Part shown: positions 25,493 through 34,146 of the stretch, piece after piece
Numbering within the stretch: the first letter of the stretch is position 1
Layout: the number at the start of each line of letters is the position of its first letter
Assembly (NCBI GenBank): GCA_029239785.1
Contig: JARBUG010000023.1
Span: forward strand, 1-40,568
DNA length: 40,568 nt
Direction: 5' to 3'
From: Symbiobacteriaceae bacterium
GTDB taxonomy: Bacteria > Bacillota > Sulfobacillia > Symbiobacteriales > Symbiobacteriaceae
The notes under the pieces: generated by a model
The model's input: the letters and a program-made list of their open reading frames with translations, nothing else
What the model was told of the DNA's origin: nothing
Databases searched by the model: none
Made by a program: the position numbers and the translations under genes

Positions 25493-25813
25493 ATGGCATG
25501 GATCTATCTCGTAATCGCAGGGCTCTTTGAAGTCGCCTGGGCCACGGCCATGAAGTACTCGGAAGGGTTCACCCGGCTCTGGCCGTCGGTGGCGACCATC
25601 GTGCTGATGCTGATCAGCTTCTTCCTGCTCAGCCAGTCGATGAAGACGCTGCCCCTGGGCACCGCCTACGGGGTCTGGACCGGCATCGGGGCTGTAGGGT
25701 CGGTGCTCGTGGGGATCTTCTTCTTTGGCGAGCCCCGGGAGTTGGTCCGGGTGCTTTGCATGGTCCTGATCCTGTCGGGGATCGTGGGACTGAAGCTGAC
25801 TTCAGCGACCTAG
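25493..25813 (+). CDS. gdx: Guanidinium exporter, SMR family
   Basis: A 106-residue small multidrug-resistance-type protein with four membrane helices. The conserved proton/substrate glutamate is E13 in AGLFEVAWATAMK, and GTAYGVWTGIGAVGSVLVG is the Gdx/SugE-type helix 3 sequence. GGGAGG (25475-25480) precedes the ATG at 25493; longer in-frame starts run through the riboswitch and are not real. Known relatives exchange guanidinium for protons as antiparallel dimers. The stop codon shares the palindrome CTAG (25810-25813) with the stop of the convergent lipoprotein gene. Confidence 0.96.
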   Translation: MAWIYLVIAGLFEVAWATAMKYSEGFTRLWPSVATIVLMLISFFLLSQSMKTLPLGTAYGVWTGIGAVGSVLVGIFFFGEPRELVRVLCMVLILSGIVGLKLTSAT

Positions 25814-27132
25814 TGGCAGGGCACGAGGTACTGGGCGATCAGCTGGCCGCCGGCCAGGCTCAGTTGCTCGGGAATCGGTTTGCAGTCGGGGAACTCGTTG
25901 GTGAAATAAGCGACCTGCTCGCCGGTGGTAATGTCGATCACCTGCCCGCCGGGGAAGATGACGTGCTTGTTGTCGGGCGCCCAGATGGCGTAAGGCTTCT
26001 TCCTTGCCTCCATGGCCGCCGTCAGGGTGAAGATGCGTTCGCCCTTGACGCCCACGATGGCGCCCGCCTCGGCATCGACGACCACCTGACCGTTGGGCGA
26101 GTATATCTGCGGAACGCCGGTGGGGAAGTTGATGTCGCCGGTGTTCAGGTTGATCGTGAAGGGGGCCTTGTCCTGGTCCGATACGATCAGCAGGGTCTCC
26201 TTGCCCCAGTTGAGGCGGGCGAACCGTTCAAAGGAAGCTTTGTCGTTGATCGCCTTGGCCTCCCAGGTCGTCAGATCCAGGCGGATTGCACCGACCTCCA
26301 GCAAAACGACGGCCGACTTGCCATCCGGTGCGATGGCGCCGTTGACGGGCCGGTTTGTGAGGGGGATCGTCCGGCGCACTTCGCCGTGCTGGCTGACCAC
26401 CCGGAGGTTGTTACCATCGCCGAGGAGGATCTGGCCGTCCGGCAGGAAGGTGCCCCAGAGGCTGGTCTCGGTGCGGGCCACGGGCTTTTTGGTCTTGGCG
26501 TCCAAGGAGAGCAGGAAGAAGATGTTGCCGTTGCGGGCCAGCAGCCAGCCCGATGCGGGATCGGTGTCATGGATGACGGTGCCGATGGGGATCTCCACGT
26601 ACTGCTTCCCGGGCAGGGTGACGACCACAGACCCGTCGCCGTGGCAGGGCATGTGCAGGTCCAGAACCGGGTTGCGGGTGGGGTCCAGTTCCTTGCCCTG
26701 GGCGTCCTTGGCGCCGGCGGCGCTGAACTTGTAATTGGCGCACCCGGAAGTAAAGGTAAGGAGGACCTCCCGGTCGCCTGTCCATTGCGGGGTGCCGCTG
26801 GGGGACTGCGTGGAGTTCTTCGCTAACTGCGCCTCAACGGAAGCCTTGTCCACCGGGCCCGAGAAGGTGATTTTGACCTGCCGGGTCAGCGCGGTGACGG
26901 CGGCCGGGGCAGAGATCCAGGGTTCGTCGGGCACGGTGATTTCGCTGGAGACCTGGGACTTGTCCGAGGGCGCCGCCGGGGTGGCGGGGGCCGTCGAGTT
27001 CGGTGCGGTAACCGGCGCCGGTTCGGGGCTCTTGGGCACATCTATGGGTGTGTTGATGGCAGGTTTGGTTGTGCAAGCGGTGACAGCGAGGGTCAGAACC
27101 AGGGCGGAAGCAAGGAGCGTCTTGCGAAGCAT
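25810..27132 (-). CDS. Lipoprotein with Ig-like and propeller-like regions, function unknown
   Basis: A 440-residue exported lipoprotein; signal MLRKTLLASALVLTLAVTAC (lipobox Cys20). A Pro/Ala/Thr-rich linker follows (about 25-70). Residues about 75-150 look like a bacterial Ig-like domain (ALTRQVKITFSGPVDKASVEAQL), and the C-terminal 270 residues contain repeated WLLARNGNIFFL, GAIAPDGKSAVVLLE and IYSPNGQVVVDAEAG segments like WD40/TolB-type beta-propeller blades. Four cysteines (two in CANY and MPCH, two near the C-terminus) may form disulfides. The ribosome binding site is GGAGGAG. No specific function can be assigned. Confidence 0.85.
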   Translation of the reverse strand: MLRKTLLASALVLTLAVTACTTKPAINTPIDVPKSPEPAPVTAPNSTAPATPAAPSDKSQVSSEITVPDEPWISAPAAVTALTRQVKITFSGPVDKASVEAQLAKNSTQSPSGTPQWTGDREVLLTFTSGCANYKFSAAGAKDAQGKELDPTRNPVLDLHMPCHGDGSVVVTLPGKQYVEIPIGTVIHDTDPASGWLLARNGNIFFLLSLDAKTKKPVARTETSLWGTFLPDGQILLGDGNNLRVVSQHGEVRRTIPLTNRPVNGAIAPDGKSAVVLLEVGAIRLDLTTWEAKAINDKASFERFARLNWGKETLLIVSDQDKAPFTINLNTGDINFPTGVPQIYSPNGQVVVDAEAGAIVGVKGERIFTLTAAMEARKKPYAIWAPDNKHVIFPGGQVIDITTGEQVAYFTNEFPDCKPIPEQLSLAGGQLIAQYLVPCH

Positions 27133-27190
27133 GGGTCTCTCCTCCGGATGTATCAGACTGACCGGTTTAACGGTAAGGCGTGCGAAATAG

Positions 27191-27841
27191 TTACGCGGTC
27201 AGCACGCTCCGGAGGGTGACGGGGCCCACCTGCACGACGCCCTCCTCAGAGCCTTCGAAAACGACCCCGATGTCATGTGCGGTGGCCCGGCGGTCGGTCG
27301 GAAACCAGGGGCGCCCTTCTCTCACAAGCACCAGCACCCCGTGGTCGTCTCCGTAGAACTGGAAGGTCTCGGACTCAGGCGGCAGTTCGGTGGAGACCAG
27401 GTGCCCGATCTGGCTGACGAACCCGGCCAGGTTTGGCACAGGCAGGCCGACTTCGCCAATGCGGGCCCAGGGGGCCGCGCCGGTCTCGCCGGCGGTCGTC
27501 CCCAGGATTTCGAGGATGTTTCGGTCCGGGTCCTCAAAGTAGAAGTGGTTTGCCGTCCACTGGTCGGAGGTAAACAGGACGGTGCCCTCGGTATCGGCCA
27601 TTAGGCCGGGGGCCGCGGTCAGGCGCACCTTCATTTCCTCGAACGCCCCGGGTGCGAGCAGGAAGGCCAGGTGGTAGAAGGCCGGGCTGTCGGAACGGCG
27701 GTACGATAGGGTCGAAGCGCCGATCTGCACTGTGAAGGAATCGGCACTTTCTTCTATGACGGGCATCTGCAGCGTCCCGGCGTAGAAGGATTTCATCGCA
27801 TCCAGATTCGTTGCAAGACAGGTGACATGCTGTATCTTCAC
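27191..27841 (-). CDS. VOC/glyoxalase-fold protein
   Basis: A 216-residue cytoplasmic protein with two VOC beta-alpha-beta modules: MKIQHVTCLATNLDAMKSFY with NHFYFEDPDRNILEIL in the first half, and EVGLPVPNLAGFVSQIGHLV with FYGDDHGVLVLV in the second. Possible metal ligands are H5 and the Glu of NILEIL. AGGG lies just upstream of the ATG. The family includes dioxygenases, glyoxalases and resistance proteins, so the substrate cannot be assigned. It lies upstream of the lipoprotein gene on the same strand with a 58-bp gap. Confidence 0.85.
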   Translation of the reverse strand: MKIQHVTCLATNLDAMKSFYAGTLQMPVIEESADSFTVQIGASTLSYRRSDSPAFYHLAFLLAPGAFEEMKVRLTAAPGLMADTEGTVLFTSDQWTANHFYFEDPDRNILEILGTTAGETGAAPWARIGEVGLPVPNLAGFVSQIGHLVSTELPPESETFQFYGDDHGVLVLVREGRPWFPTDRRATAHDIGVVFEGSEEGVVQVGPVTLRSVLTA

Positions 27842-27921
27842 ATAAATCCCTCCGCACTTAGGACGGAGCGGGCTGCGGGCTGGGTGCGGGGCAGGCCGAC
27901 ATGCGTCTTAGGAGGGAAAAC

Positions 27922-28140
27922 ATAACGAAAAGGAATGCATAAGCGTTCGAGCATGAAGCAACGGAATCCAATGAACAGACACTATGAACAAAAGGAATCC
28001 ATTGGAGTTCAATCATGATTCGTATGAATGCATGGAAGCGCCCAGCCTCCTCCCCAGCTCAGCCAATGGAAGCCAGGTATGAAGCAAAGGAATCCATTCT
28101 AACGCCATCATGAACCAAAGGAATCCATAAAGAGATCCCT
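27922..28140. repeat. 31-bp-period direct repeat (iteron-like) array
   Basis: Units share about 19 bp, ATGAAnCAAAGGAATCCAT, followed by 12 variable bp, giving a 31-bp period. Units: 27922 (diverged), 27953, 27984, 28015 (diverged), a 33-bp non-matching gap at 28046-28078, then 28079 and 28110. The 28079 and 28110 units match the consensus exactly; those at 27953 and 27984 differ at one or two positions. A final weak AAATCCAAT occurs at about 28154. The array fills most of the 440-bp gap between the VOC gene and the orphan gene starting at 28284. A 31-bp spacing puts every unit on the same face of the helix. Confidence 0.75.
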
Positions 28141-28283
28141 GTTTTTGGAAGAAAATCCAATGGCAGATCTTCTAACAAGAGGAGCGCACTTTTTTCAGCA
28201 TGGCACCGATCTTTTCCGGTTGGCATTCGTATTGAACAGTAGATGTTCAAACTGGCCAACCATGAAGGGAGTGTTTCAGAGCG

Positions 28284-28838
28284 ATGGGTCTCTCCGACGA
28301 GCTAAAGCTGAAGATTGCCAAAGCGCTGGCAGAGGGCAAGGTAGCGACCCGGGATGATGTACTGGAAACCAAGGAGAATGTGCTGGTCGTTACGCCGGAA
28401 TTCGTGACCTATGCCAACCTGCGCACGACACAGTCCATCGACGGCCTCTCCAGTGCGGAAGTGACGCACTTGAAGTCGACGCCCGTGGTCGACCAGGGCA
28501 TCGTGATCCTCGAGGCGGCATTGAAGGGTGAGGAAGGTGCGGAGGAGTTCTCGCGTGGTGAGACTCGGCGGTTTGGGACATTCAACTTCCGGTCCGCTCT
28601 CGCCAAGTTTCACCTGGAGTGGCCGGAGAACCGGAACCTGGTGTTGCCGGTAGAGGAGGAAGAGATTCCGATGCCGTCCGGCGAGACGCGCCGGGTGCTG
28701 GTAGTTACGGTCAAGCAGCCCACCACGCGGGAGCGGTCCGTACGGCCGAAGAAGAGCAACCCGTCGACCGCACCCAATACGGGTACGCCGGCGACAAACT
28801 CGGCGGCAAAAACCCCTGAGTCCCATAAGGAAATATAG
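28284..28838 (+). CDS. Orphan protein of unknown function
   Basis: A 184-residue soluble protein, not recognised. The N-terminal LSDELKLKIAKALAEGKVATRDDV is helical. The middle (about 30-150) is mixed alpha/beta with FGTFNFRSALAKFHLEWPENRNLVLPVEEEE. The C-terminal 40 residues are low-complexity Thr/Ser/Pro/Lys and probably disordered. AAGGGAG is 12 nt upstream of the ATG, a long spacing. It follows the 31-bp repeat array and is followed by its own terminator, so it is monocistronic. The protein may be lineage-specific. Confidence 0.7.
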   Translation: MGLSDELKLKIAKALAEGKVATRDDVLETKENVLVVTPEFVTYANLRTTQSIDGLSSAEVTHLKSTPVVDQGIVILEAALKGEEGAEEFSRGETRRFGTFNFRSALAKFHLEWPENRNLVLPVEEEEIPMPSGETRRVLVVTVKQPTTRERSVRPKKSNPSTAPNTGTPATNSAAKTPESHKEI

Positions 28839-28843
28839 GCAGC

Positions 28844-28872
28844 GGCGCCCGGAGCAACTTGCTTCGGGCGCC
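28844..28872 (+). terminator. Terminator after the orphan gene
   Basis: GGCGCCCG (28844-28851) pairs with CGGGCGCC (28865-28872) and the stem continues AGCAA/TTGCT after a G-T pair, leaving a 1-nt loop centre; ATTGCTTG follows. Confidence 0.7.
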
Positions 28873-28976
28873 ATTGCTTGATCGGACGCGCTGCCGTCGT
28901 GACAGGATATACCCGGCCATTGTCGTAATGTTTCGGGGTGTCATCCGTTTTGCGGTCATCAAAGGGGTTGTACGCC

Positions 28977-30080
28977 GTGTCAATCGAGGAACTACTTAGG
29001 AAGGTCCAACAGCCATGGGCCGACGCGTTGTACGTCTGGCGTGATGGTGAGGTACTGGTGAACTGGCACTCGGCTGTCGGGGATCGACCAATCGAGACAA
29101 TGTCCGTGACAAAGTCAATCGTTGGCCTCGCGATCGGACGTCTGCTGTACCTTGGCAAGCTCTCGTCGCTTGATGAACCGGTGTGTGAGTTCTTTCCCAC
29201 TTGGCGGAGCGGCCCGAAGCGCGAAATCCTTGTTCGACATCTCCTCAGTCAAACTTCTGGACTGGCCGCGGACCGTACGACCGAATCAATCTATGCGAGC
29301 AAGGACTTCGTGCAGTTTGCTCTTGAAGCCGATGTGGAAAGCCCGGCTGGAACACGCTTCTTCTACAACAACCGGGCGACCAATCTTCTGGCAGGCATCG
29401 TCGAGCGTGCGGCGGAATGTAAGTTGGATAGATTCATGGCCGATGAGTTCTTCGCACCTCTGGGAATACACCAGTGGTCCTGGACGCACGATCAGTCGGG
29501 GACCCCCCACGCGATGTCTGGCCTCTCGCTGCGCGCTTCCGATCTCGCCAAATTCGGGCAGATCATGATCAACCGGGGCACATGGGAAGGAACAAGACTA
29601 GTTTCGGAAGACTGGGTCTCCGAAAGCTCTGTCGCCAGTCAGCCGTACTACCCGCACTACGGCTTGCTGTGGTGGCTCGTACCGGAGTCTGTCGAGTTCA
29701 CCATAGACGATTCCATCCTTCATGCATGGCGAACGGCTAACCCCCCGGTAGATGAACGGTTCATCGAGCGGGTCCTGCCTCTGAAGGATAGACGTTTCAC
29801 CCGAGAAGGCTTCAGAAACGCTGTGACTAAGGCGCTCGGAATCGAGCCAACGGATTCTGGTGTCATGGAATGGAACCGAAACACTCGGCAGCGGGGTCTT
29901 CCCGAGGTTCGCACCTTGCCGTCACGAATCATTGGGGTGTATGGGGAAGGTTATCTCGGTCAGTACCTCGTTGTCCTGCCAGGGTCACAAACGGTTGCTG
30001 TTCTGCAGCGCACTGGCAGAGAGCCGTTCGATAAGCCCACGGAGTTCTTGGATTTCGTACGGAGATTTGAACAGCCGTAA
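28977..30080 (+). CDS. Class C beta-lactamase-like serine hydrolase
   Basis: A 367-residue protein of the beta-lactamase/penicillin-binding esterase fold. The nucleophile motif is S43-V-T-K46 (SVTKSIVGLAIGRL) and the second motif is Y130-N-N132 (FYNNRATNLLAG). LLSQTSGL and LRASDLAKFGQIMINRGTW are typical of the family. GTG at 28977 was chosen because AAAGGGG lies 9 nt upstream; the earlier GTG at 28938 lacks a site. No signal peptide is seen, suggesting a cytoplasmic esterase or peptidase rather than a secreted lactamase. The substrate is unknown. Confidence 0.88.
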   Translation: MSIEELLRKVQQPWADALYVWRDGEVLVNWHSAVGDRPIETMSVTKSIVGLAIGRLLYLGKLSSLDEPVCEFFPTWRSGPKREILVRHLLSQTSGLAADRTTESIYASKDFVQFALEADVESPAGTRFFYNNRATNLLAGIVERAAECKLDRFMADEFFAPLGIHQWSWTHDQSGTPHAMSGLSLRASDLAKFGQIMINRGTWEGTRLVSEDWVSESSVASQPYYPHYGLLWWLVPESVEFTIDDSILHAWRTANPPVDERFIERVLPLKDRRFTREGFRNAVTKALGIEPTDSGVMEWNRNTRQRGLPEVRTLPSRIIGVYGEGYLGQYLVVLPGSQTVAVLQRTGREPFDKPTEFLDFVRRFEQP

Positions 30081-30087
30081 CAGCTTG

Positions 30088-30118
30088 AGGCTCCCGAAGC
30101 TTATTGCCTCGGGAGCCT
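30088..30118. terminator. Bidirectional hairpin between convergent genes
   Basis: AGGCTCCCGA (30088-30097) pairs with TCGGGAGCCT (30109-30118), loop 11 nt. It lies 7 bp after the hydrolase stop and 25 bp from the end of the convergent transglutaminase-like gene. Confidence 0.7.
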
Positions 30119-30143
30119 TGTCGTCGCCGCAAGTTCAATTGAA

Positions 30144-30887
30144 TCAAGTCGCCCTGCCCGTGTCCTCACCGTGGAGCCACCGCAGTCCCCCTGGCCATCC
30201 CTGCTGGGACATCTCCAGAATCGAGCGGTAGTACCTGTTGATTCCGGTGACCTCGTACGAGTACTTGTCGGCATGCCAGACGGCGTAGTTGGCCAGAGCG
30301 ACGGTCCGGAATTGAGGATTGCCAGTCTTCCTGACGGCGGCGGCACTCAGTGGATGGCCGTTCGCGTCGGCATAGACGATGCCGTTCGTGTGATCAACCG
30401 CACCCCAAAGACCATTCTGATAGACTTCGGTGATCACGTGGCCTGAGTAGGCGGCTTCAGTGTCCGCCAACACAGCGATGCGGGCCGGAAATCCGGCGAC
30501 TTGAGACAGGGCACAACCCACTCGGGCCAGGTCCGTGCACCAGTCCGATCCCCGGCGGATGATCTCTTCCTCTGTCCCACCCAGCAGCATCGCATCCAGG
30601 TCATCCTCAGCCCGTTCGCTCAGGCCGGCAGTGAACGTTGCGATGGCCGCAACCTGCTCTTCCGCAGACTTACAGCCAGCCACCGCCTGCCGGACATAAG
30701 CTTCCAGGGCTTCGCGACTGCCGCGGCGGTACAGGATCTCCAGCGGCGTAAACGTACCGTACAAGTAGGCTTCTGTATCGGCACAGAGCAAAACCATCTC
30801 GTCCAGAAGGACCCGATCAACAGACCCCGGCGCATGAGAATCGTTTTGGTACATGTAGCTGTAGGCAGGATCGAACTGGGCCGTCAT
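30144..30887 (-). CDS. Transglutaminase-like protein
   Basis: A 247-residue cytoplasmic protein with the transglutaminase-core triad order Cys-His-Asp: C117 in GSDWCTDLARVGCAL, H150 in YSGHVITEVY and D165 in WGAVDHTNG. Regions before about residue 70 are not recognised. Bacterial members are usually cysteine proteases or amidases rather than cross-linkers. The ATG overlaps the stop of the upstream MFS gene (ATGA at 30884-30887), so the two are translationally coupled. The hydrolase or transport substrate linking them is unknown. Confidence 0.83.
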   Translation of the reverse strand: MTAQFDPAYSYMYQNDSHAPGSVDRVLLDEMVLLCADTEAYLYGTFTPLEILYRRGSREALEAYVRQAVAGCKSAEEQVAAIATFTAGLSERAEDDLDAMLLGGTEEEIIRRGSDWCTDLARVGCALSQVAGFPARIAVLADTEAAYSGHVITEVYQNGLWGAVDHTNGIVYADANGHPLSAAAVRKTGNPQFRTVALANYAVWHADKYSYEVTGINRYYRSILEMSQQGWPGGLRWLHGEDTGRAT

Positions 30888-32110
30888 GCCGGGCGCCCCT
30901 CCCGGAGCTTCGCGAGCTCGCTGCTGTAGTACCGGCGCACATAAAGGTAGAAGACCGCCAGGGGCAGGGCGAGCAGGAAGCCGCTGACCGTGAACATGGT
31001 GCCCAGGGAGGTGGCATCGGCGACCCAGCCCATGACCGTCGAGCCCAGCCCGATGCCCAGGTCGGTGGCCGAGAAGAGGGTTGAACTGGCCACGCCCCGG
31101 CGGGCCGGCGCCACCAGGCCCAGCGCCATGGCCTGCAGGGTCGGCCCCACGTTGCCGTTGCCCAGGCCCAGCAGGACCGAGGCCACAATCAGCGCAGACA
31201 GGCTGTGCGCCGCCGACAGCACGAAGAAGCCGGCCGCCAACGCGACGATGCCTGTGCCCAGAATTACGTTGGGGCCATGCTTATCCTGAATTCGCCCGGC
31301 AAAGGGCCGGGAGAGGCTCAGGGCCGCGGCATAAAAGAGGAAGAAGAGGCCGCTGTTTAGGCCCCGTTCGGTGGCAAACAGGGTGATGAAGCTCATGATG
31401 CCGCCGTAGGTGATCATCGTCAGCAGGTTGATCGTCGAGATGGGCAGCGTCTTCCGATCGATGAACGAGTCGAAGGAGAGCTTCCTGCCCGCCGGCGCGA
31501 CCCGCGGGTACCGGATGAGCAGAGCCATCAGGAGCGCCGCCGTGGCAACGCCGCCGGCAATCAGGAAGATGCGCCGGTACTGCCCATCGCCCAGGAGCTG
31601 CGTCGCCAGCAGGGGGCCGAAGGCCATGGCGAGCGACATGGTCAGCCCGTAGTAGCCCAGCCCTTCGCCCCGCCGGGCCGGGGGTAGCAGGTCGGCAGCA
31701 ACCGTAGAGCCGCCCGTGGTCAGGGTGCCCCAGCCCAGGCCTTGCAGGAAGCGGATGACCAGCAGCAGGGCGAAACTGGGCGCCCACCCGTAGGCGAACA
31801 TGAAGAGCGCAAAGAGCGCCAGGCCGACCAGGTAGGTGACCCGCCGACCCACGACGTCCAGCAGGTAGCCGGCGAGCGGGCGGATGGCCAGCGCCGAAAT
31901 GGTATAGATGCCGATCAGGTAGCCGACCTGTCCCTTGTCGGCGCCGAGCACATCCGTCGAAAACGGCGGCACCGTGGGCAGCAGAAAATAGAAGGCGGTG
32001 GCCATGAGGAAGTTGGCGGCCCAGAGCAGCGTGAAGTTTCGGTTCCAGATCGGGGCTTTTTCCTGTGGCACTGGCGTTTCCCCCGGGTGATGTAAGTAGC
32101 GTCGATTCAA
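30884..32110 (-). CDS. MFS transporter
   Basis: A 408-residue major facilitator with about twelve membrane segments. The motif-A-like loop LAGYLLDVVGRRVTYLVGL follows helix 2, and GLGWGTLTTGGSTVAADLLPPARRGEGLGYYG covers helices 4-5 with the multidrug-type pattern. The start is TTG at 32110, with GGGGAG 7 nt upstream; GTG at 32071 is a plausible alternative that removes 13 polar residues. It is divergent from the ABC-F gene and coupled to the transglutaminase-like gene. Efflux of a drug or metabolite is likely but unproven. Confidence 0.9.
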   Translation of the reverse strand: MNRRYLHHPGETPVPQEKAPIWNRNFTLLWAANFLMATAFYFLLPTVPPFSTDVLGADKGQVGYLIGIYTISALAIRPLAGYLLDVVGRRVTYLVGLALFALFMFAYGWAPSFALLLVIRFLQGLGWGTLTTGGSTVAADLLPPARRGEGLGYYGLTMSLAMAFGPLLATQLLGDGQYRRIFLIAGGVATAALLMALLIRYPRVAPAGRKLSFDSFIDRKTLPISTINLLTMITYGGIMSFITLFATERGLNSGLFFLFYAAALSLSRPFAGRIQDKHGPNVILGTGIVALAAGFFVLSAAHSLSALIVASVLLGLGNGNVGPTLQAMALGLVAPARRGVASSTLFSATDLGIGLGSTVMGWVADATSLGTMFTVSGFLLALPLAVFYLYVRRYYSSELAKLREGRPA

Positions 32111-32175
32111 CCATAATCTCCCCGTGCGCCGCCCGTCAACCTCAGGTAAGATAGGGAAGATAGGGTGGTGGCACG

Positions 32176-34107
32176 ATGAACATCGTTTCGGTAGAAGCGA
32201 TCTCCAAGAGCTATGAAGAGAAGCGGCTCTTTGCGCAGCTGACCTTTGGCATCGGCGAAGGCGAGCGCATCGGGCTGATTGGCGTTAACGGCAGCGGCAA
32301 GTCGACGCTGCTGCAGACCATCGCGGGCATGGTCCCGCCGGACGAGGGCACGATTACCTGCCGCTCCGGCCTGACGGTGGAGTATCTGGCCCAGACGCCC
32401 CAGTTCGAGCCGACGGCCACGGTGCTGGAGGCGATTTTCCACGGCGACTCACCGGCGATTCGGGCGGTGCGGGAGTATGAGTTGACCCTGTCCGACCTGG
32501 ACGCGGCACCCGGCGATGAAAGGCTGCAGCGGCGGCTGACGGATCTGCAGCAGCGCATGGATGCCCAGGGGCTCTGGTCGTTCGAAGCGCAGGCCAAGTC
32601 GATTCTGACCCGGCTGGGCATTGCTGACTTTGGTGCGCCCGTGGGCACGCTCTCAGGCGGCCAGCGGAAGCGGATCGCCATGGCCCGGGCACTGATTCAG
32701 CCCGCCGACCTGCTGATCCTTGACGAGCCGACCAACCACATTGACAACGATACGGTCGCCTGGCTGGAGGAGTACCTGGGCCGCTTTACGGGCGCCCTGC
32801 TGCTGGTCACCCACGACCGGTACTTCCTGGACCGGGTGGTGAACCGCATTTTCGAGCTGGATGGGGGCAAGCTCTACACCTACCAGGGCAACTACGGCTC
32901 CTTCCTGGAGCAGAAGGCCGAGCGGGAAGAGATGGCCGCCGCCCGGGAAGATAAGCGGCAGAACCTGCTGCGCCGGGAGCTGGCCTGGCTCCGGCGGGGC
33001 GCCCAGGCGCGCACTACCAAGCAGAAGGCGCGCATTCAGCGGGTGGAAGCGATTATGGAGGACCGCCCCGAGTCGAAGGGGCCCGACATGGAGATCGCCG
33101 TGGGCGGGCACCGGCTGGGGAAGCGGATTATCGAGATCAAGGAGATCGGCAAGTCGTTCGGCGACCGGACCGTGATACGTGACTTCACTTATACGGTGCT
33201 TCCGGGCGACCGGGTGGGCGTGATCGGCCCGAACGGCAGCGGCAAGTCGACGCTGCTCAACCTGATTTCCGGCCGCCTCACGCCGGATGCCGGCGAGATT
33301 GTGACCGGGCAGACCGTGCGCCTGGCCTACTACGACCAGGAGAGCGGGCATATGGACCCGGACCAGCGGGTGATCGACTACATTCGAGATGTGGCCGAGG
33401 TGGTTGCGACGGCCGACGGCGGAACGATCAGCGCATCGCAGATGCTGGAGCGCTTCCTCTTCCCGGTGCGGACGCAGTATACGCCGATTGGGAAGCTGTC
33501 GGGCGGCGAGCGGCGCCGGCTCTACCTGCTGCGGACGCTGATGCAGGAGCCGAACGTGCTGCTGCTTGATGAGCCGACCAACGACCTGGATATTCAGACC
33601 CTGACGATTCTCGAGGAGTACCTGGACAACTTCCCGGGCGTGGTGATTACGGTTTCGCATGACCGGTACTTCCTGGACCGGGTGGTTGACCACCTCTTCG
33701 CCTTTGAGGGCGGGGGGCGGATTCGCCGGTATGTGGGCGGGTACTCGGACTATATCGAGACCCGCAAGGCCGAGGAGGGGGAGGCGGCGGCCCGGGCCGC
33801 GGCGGCGCAGCCGAAGGCCGCCGGCGCCGCGGGCGCACCGGCCGAGGAGCCCCGCAAAAAGGCGCTGAAGTTCAGCTTCAAGGAGCAGCGGGAGTTCGAA
33901 ACCATCGAGGACGACATTGCCGCCCTGGAGGCCCGGGTGGCCTCACTCAAGGCCCAGGCCGAGGGCGCCGCGACCGACTATGTCCGGCTCCAGCAGATTA
34001 TGGCCGACCAGGCCCAGGCCGAGGCAGAGCTGGAGCGCAAGCTCGACCGCTGGGCCGAGCTGACCGAGCTGGCCGAGGCGATCGCACAACAGCGGGGCGG
34101 GAAGTAG
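32176..34107 (+). CDS. ABC-F ATPase (Uup/EttA superfamily)
   Basis: A 643-residue soluble protein with two ABC domains and no membrane segment. The first Walker A is GVNGSGKST (about 36-44), signature LSGGQRKR, Walker B LLILDEPTNHID. The second has GPNGSGKST, LSGGERRR and VLLLDEPTNDLD. Both H-loops read HDRYFLDRVV. Between them is the charged linker (about 245-315; KRQNLLRRELAWLRRGAQARTTKQKARI), the P-site-tRNA interaction motif of ABC-F proteins. The C-terminal ~75 residues form a coiled coil like that of Uup. Such proteins act on the ribosome (translation factor or antibiotic protection). The arm length looks more Uup-like than resistance-type. Confidence 0.93.
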   Translation: MNIVSVEAISKSYEEKRLFAQLTFGIGEGERIGLIGVNGSGKSTLLQTIAGMVPPDEGTITCRSGLTVEYLAQTPQFEPTATVLEAIFHGDSPAIRAVREYELTLSDLDAAPGDERLQRRLTDLQQRMDAQGLWSFEAQAKSILTRLGIADFGAPVGTLSGGQRKRIAMARALIQPADLLILDEPTNHIDNDTVAWLEEYLGRFTGALLLVTHDRYFLDRVVNRIFELDGGKLYTYQGNYGSFLEQKAEREEMAAAREDKRQNLLRRELAWLRRGAQARTTKQKARIQRVEAIMEDRPESKGPDMEIAVGGHRLGKRIIEIKEIGKSFGDRTVIRDFTYTVLPGDRVGVIGPNGSGKSTLLNLISGRLTPDAGEIVTGQTVRLAYYDQESGHMDPDQRVIDYIRDVAEVVATADGGTISASQMLERFLFPVRTQYTPIGKLSGGERRRLYLLRTLMQEPNVLLLDEPTNDLDIQTLTILEEYLDNFPGVVITVSHDRYFLDRVVDHLFAFEGGGRIRRYVGGYSDYIETRKAEEGEAAARAAAAQPKAAGAAGAPAEEPRKKALKFSFKEQREFETIEDDIAALEARVASLKAQAEGAATDYVRLQQIMADQAQAEAELERKLDRWAELTELAEAIAQQRGGK

Positions 34108-34146
34108 GGACGCCGCATAGTGACTGCCGCCGCCGGATACTTTATA

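Noticed and set aside
27922-28140. CRISPR array
   Set aside because: The repeated part is about 19 bp with only 12 bp between copies, copies are degenerate, and no cas gene is present.
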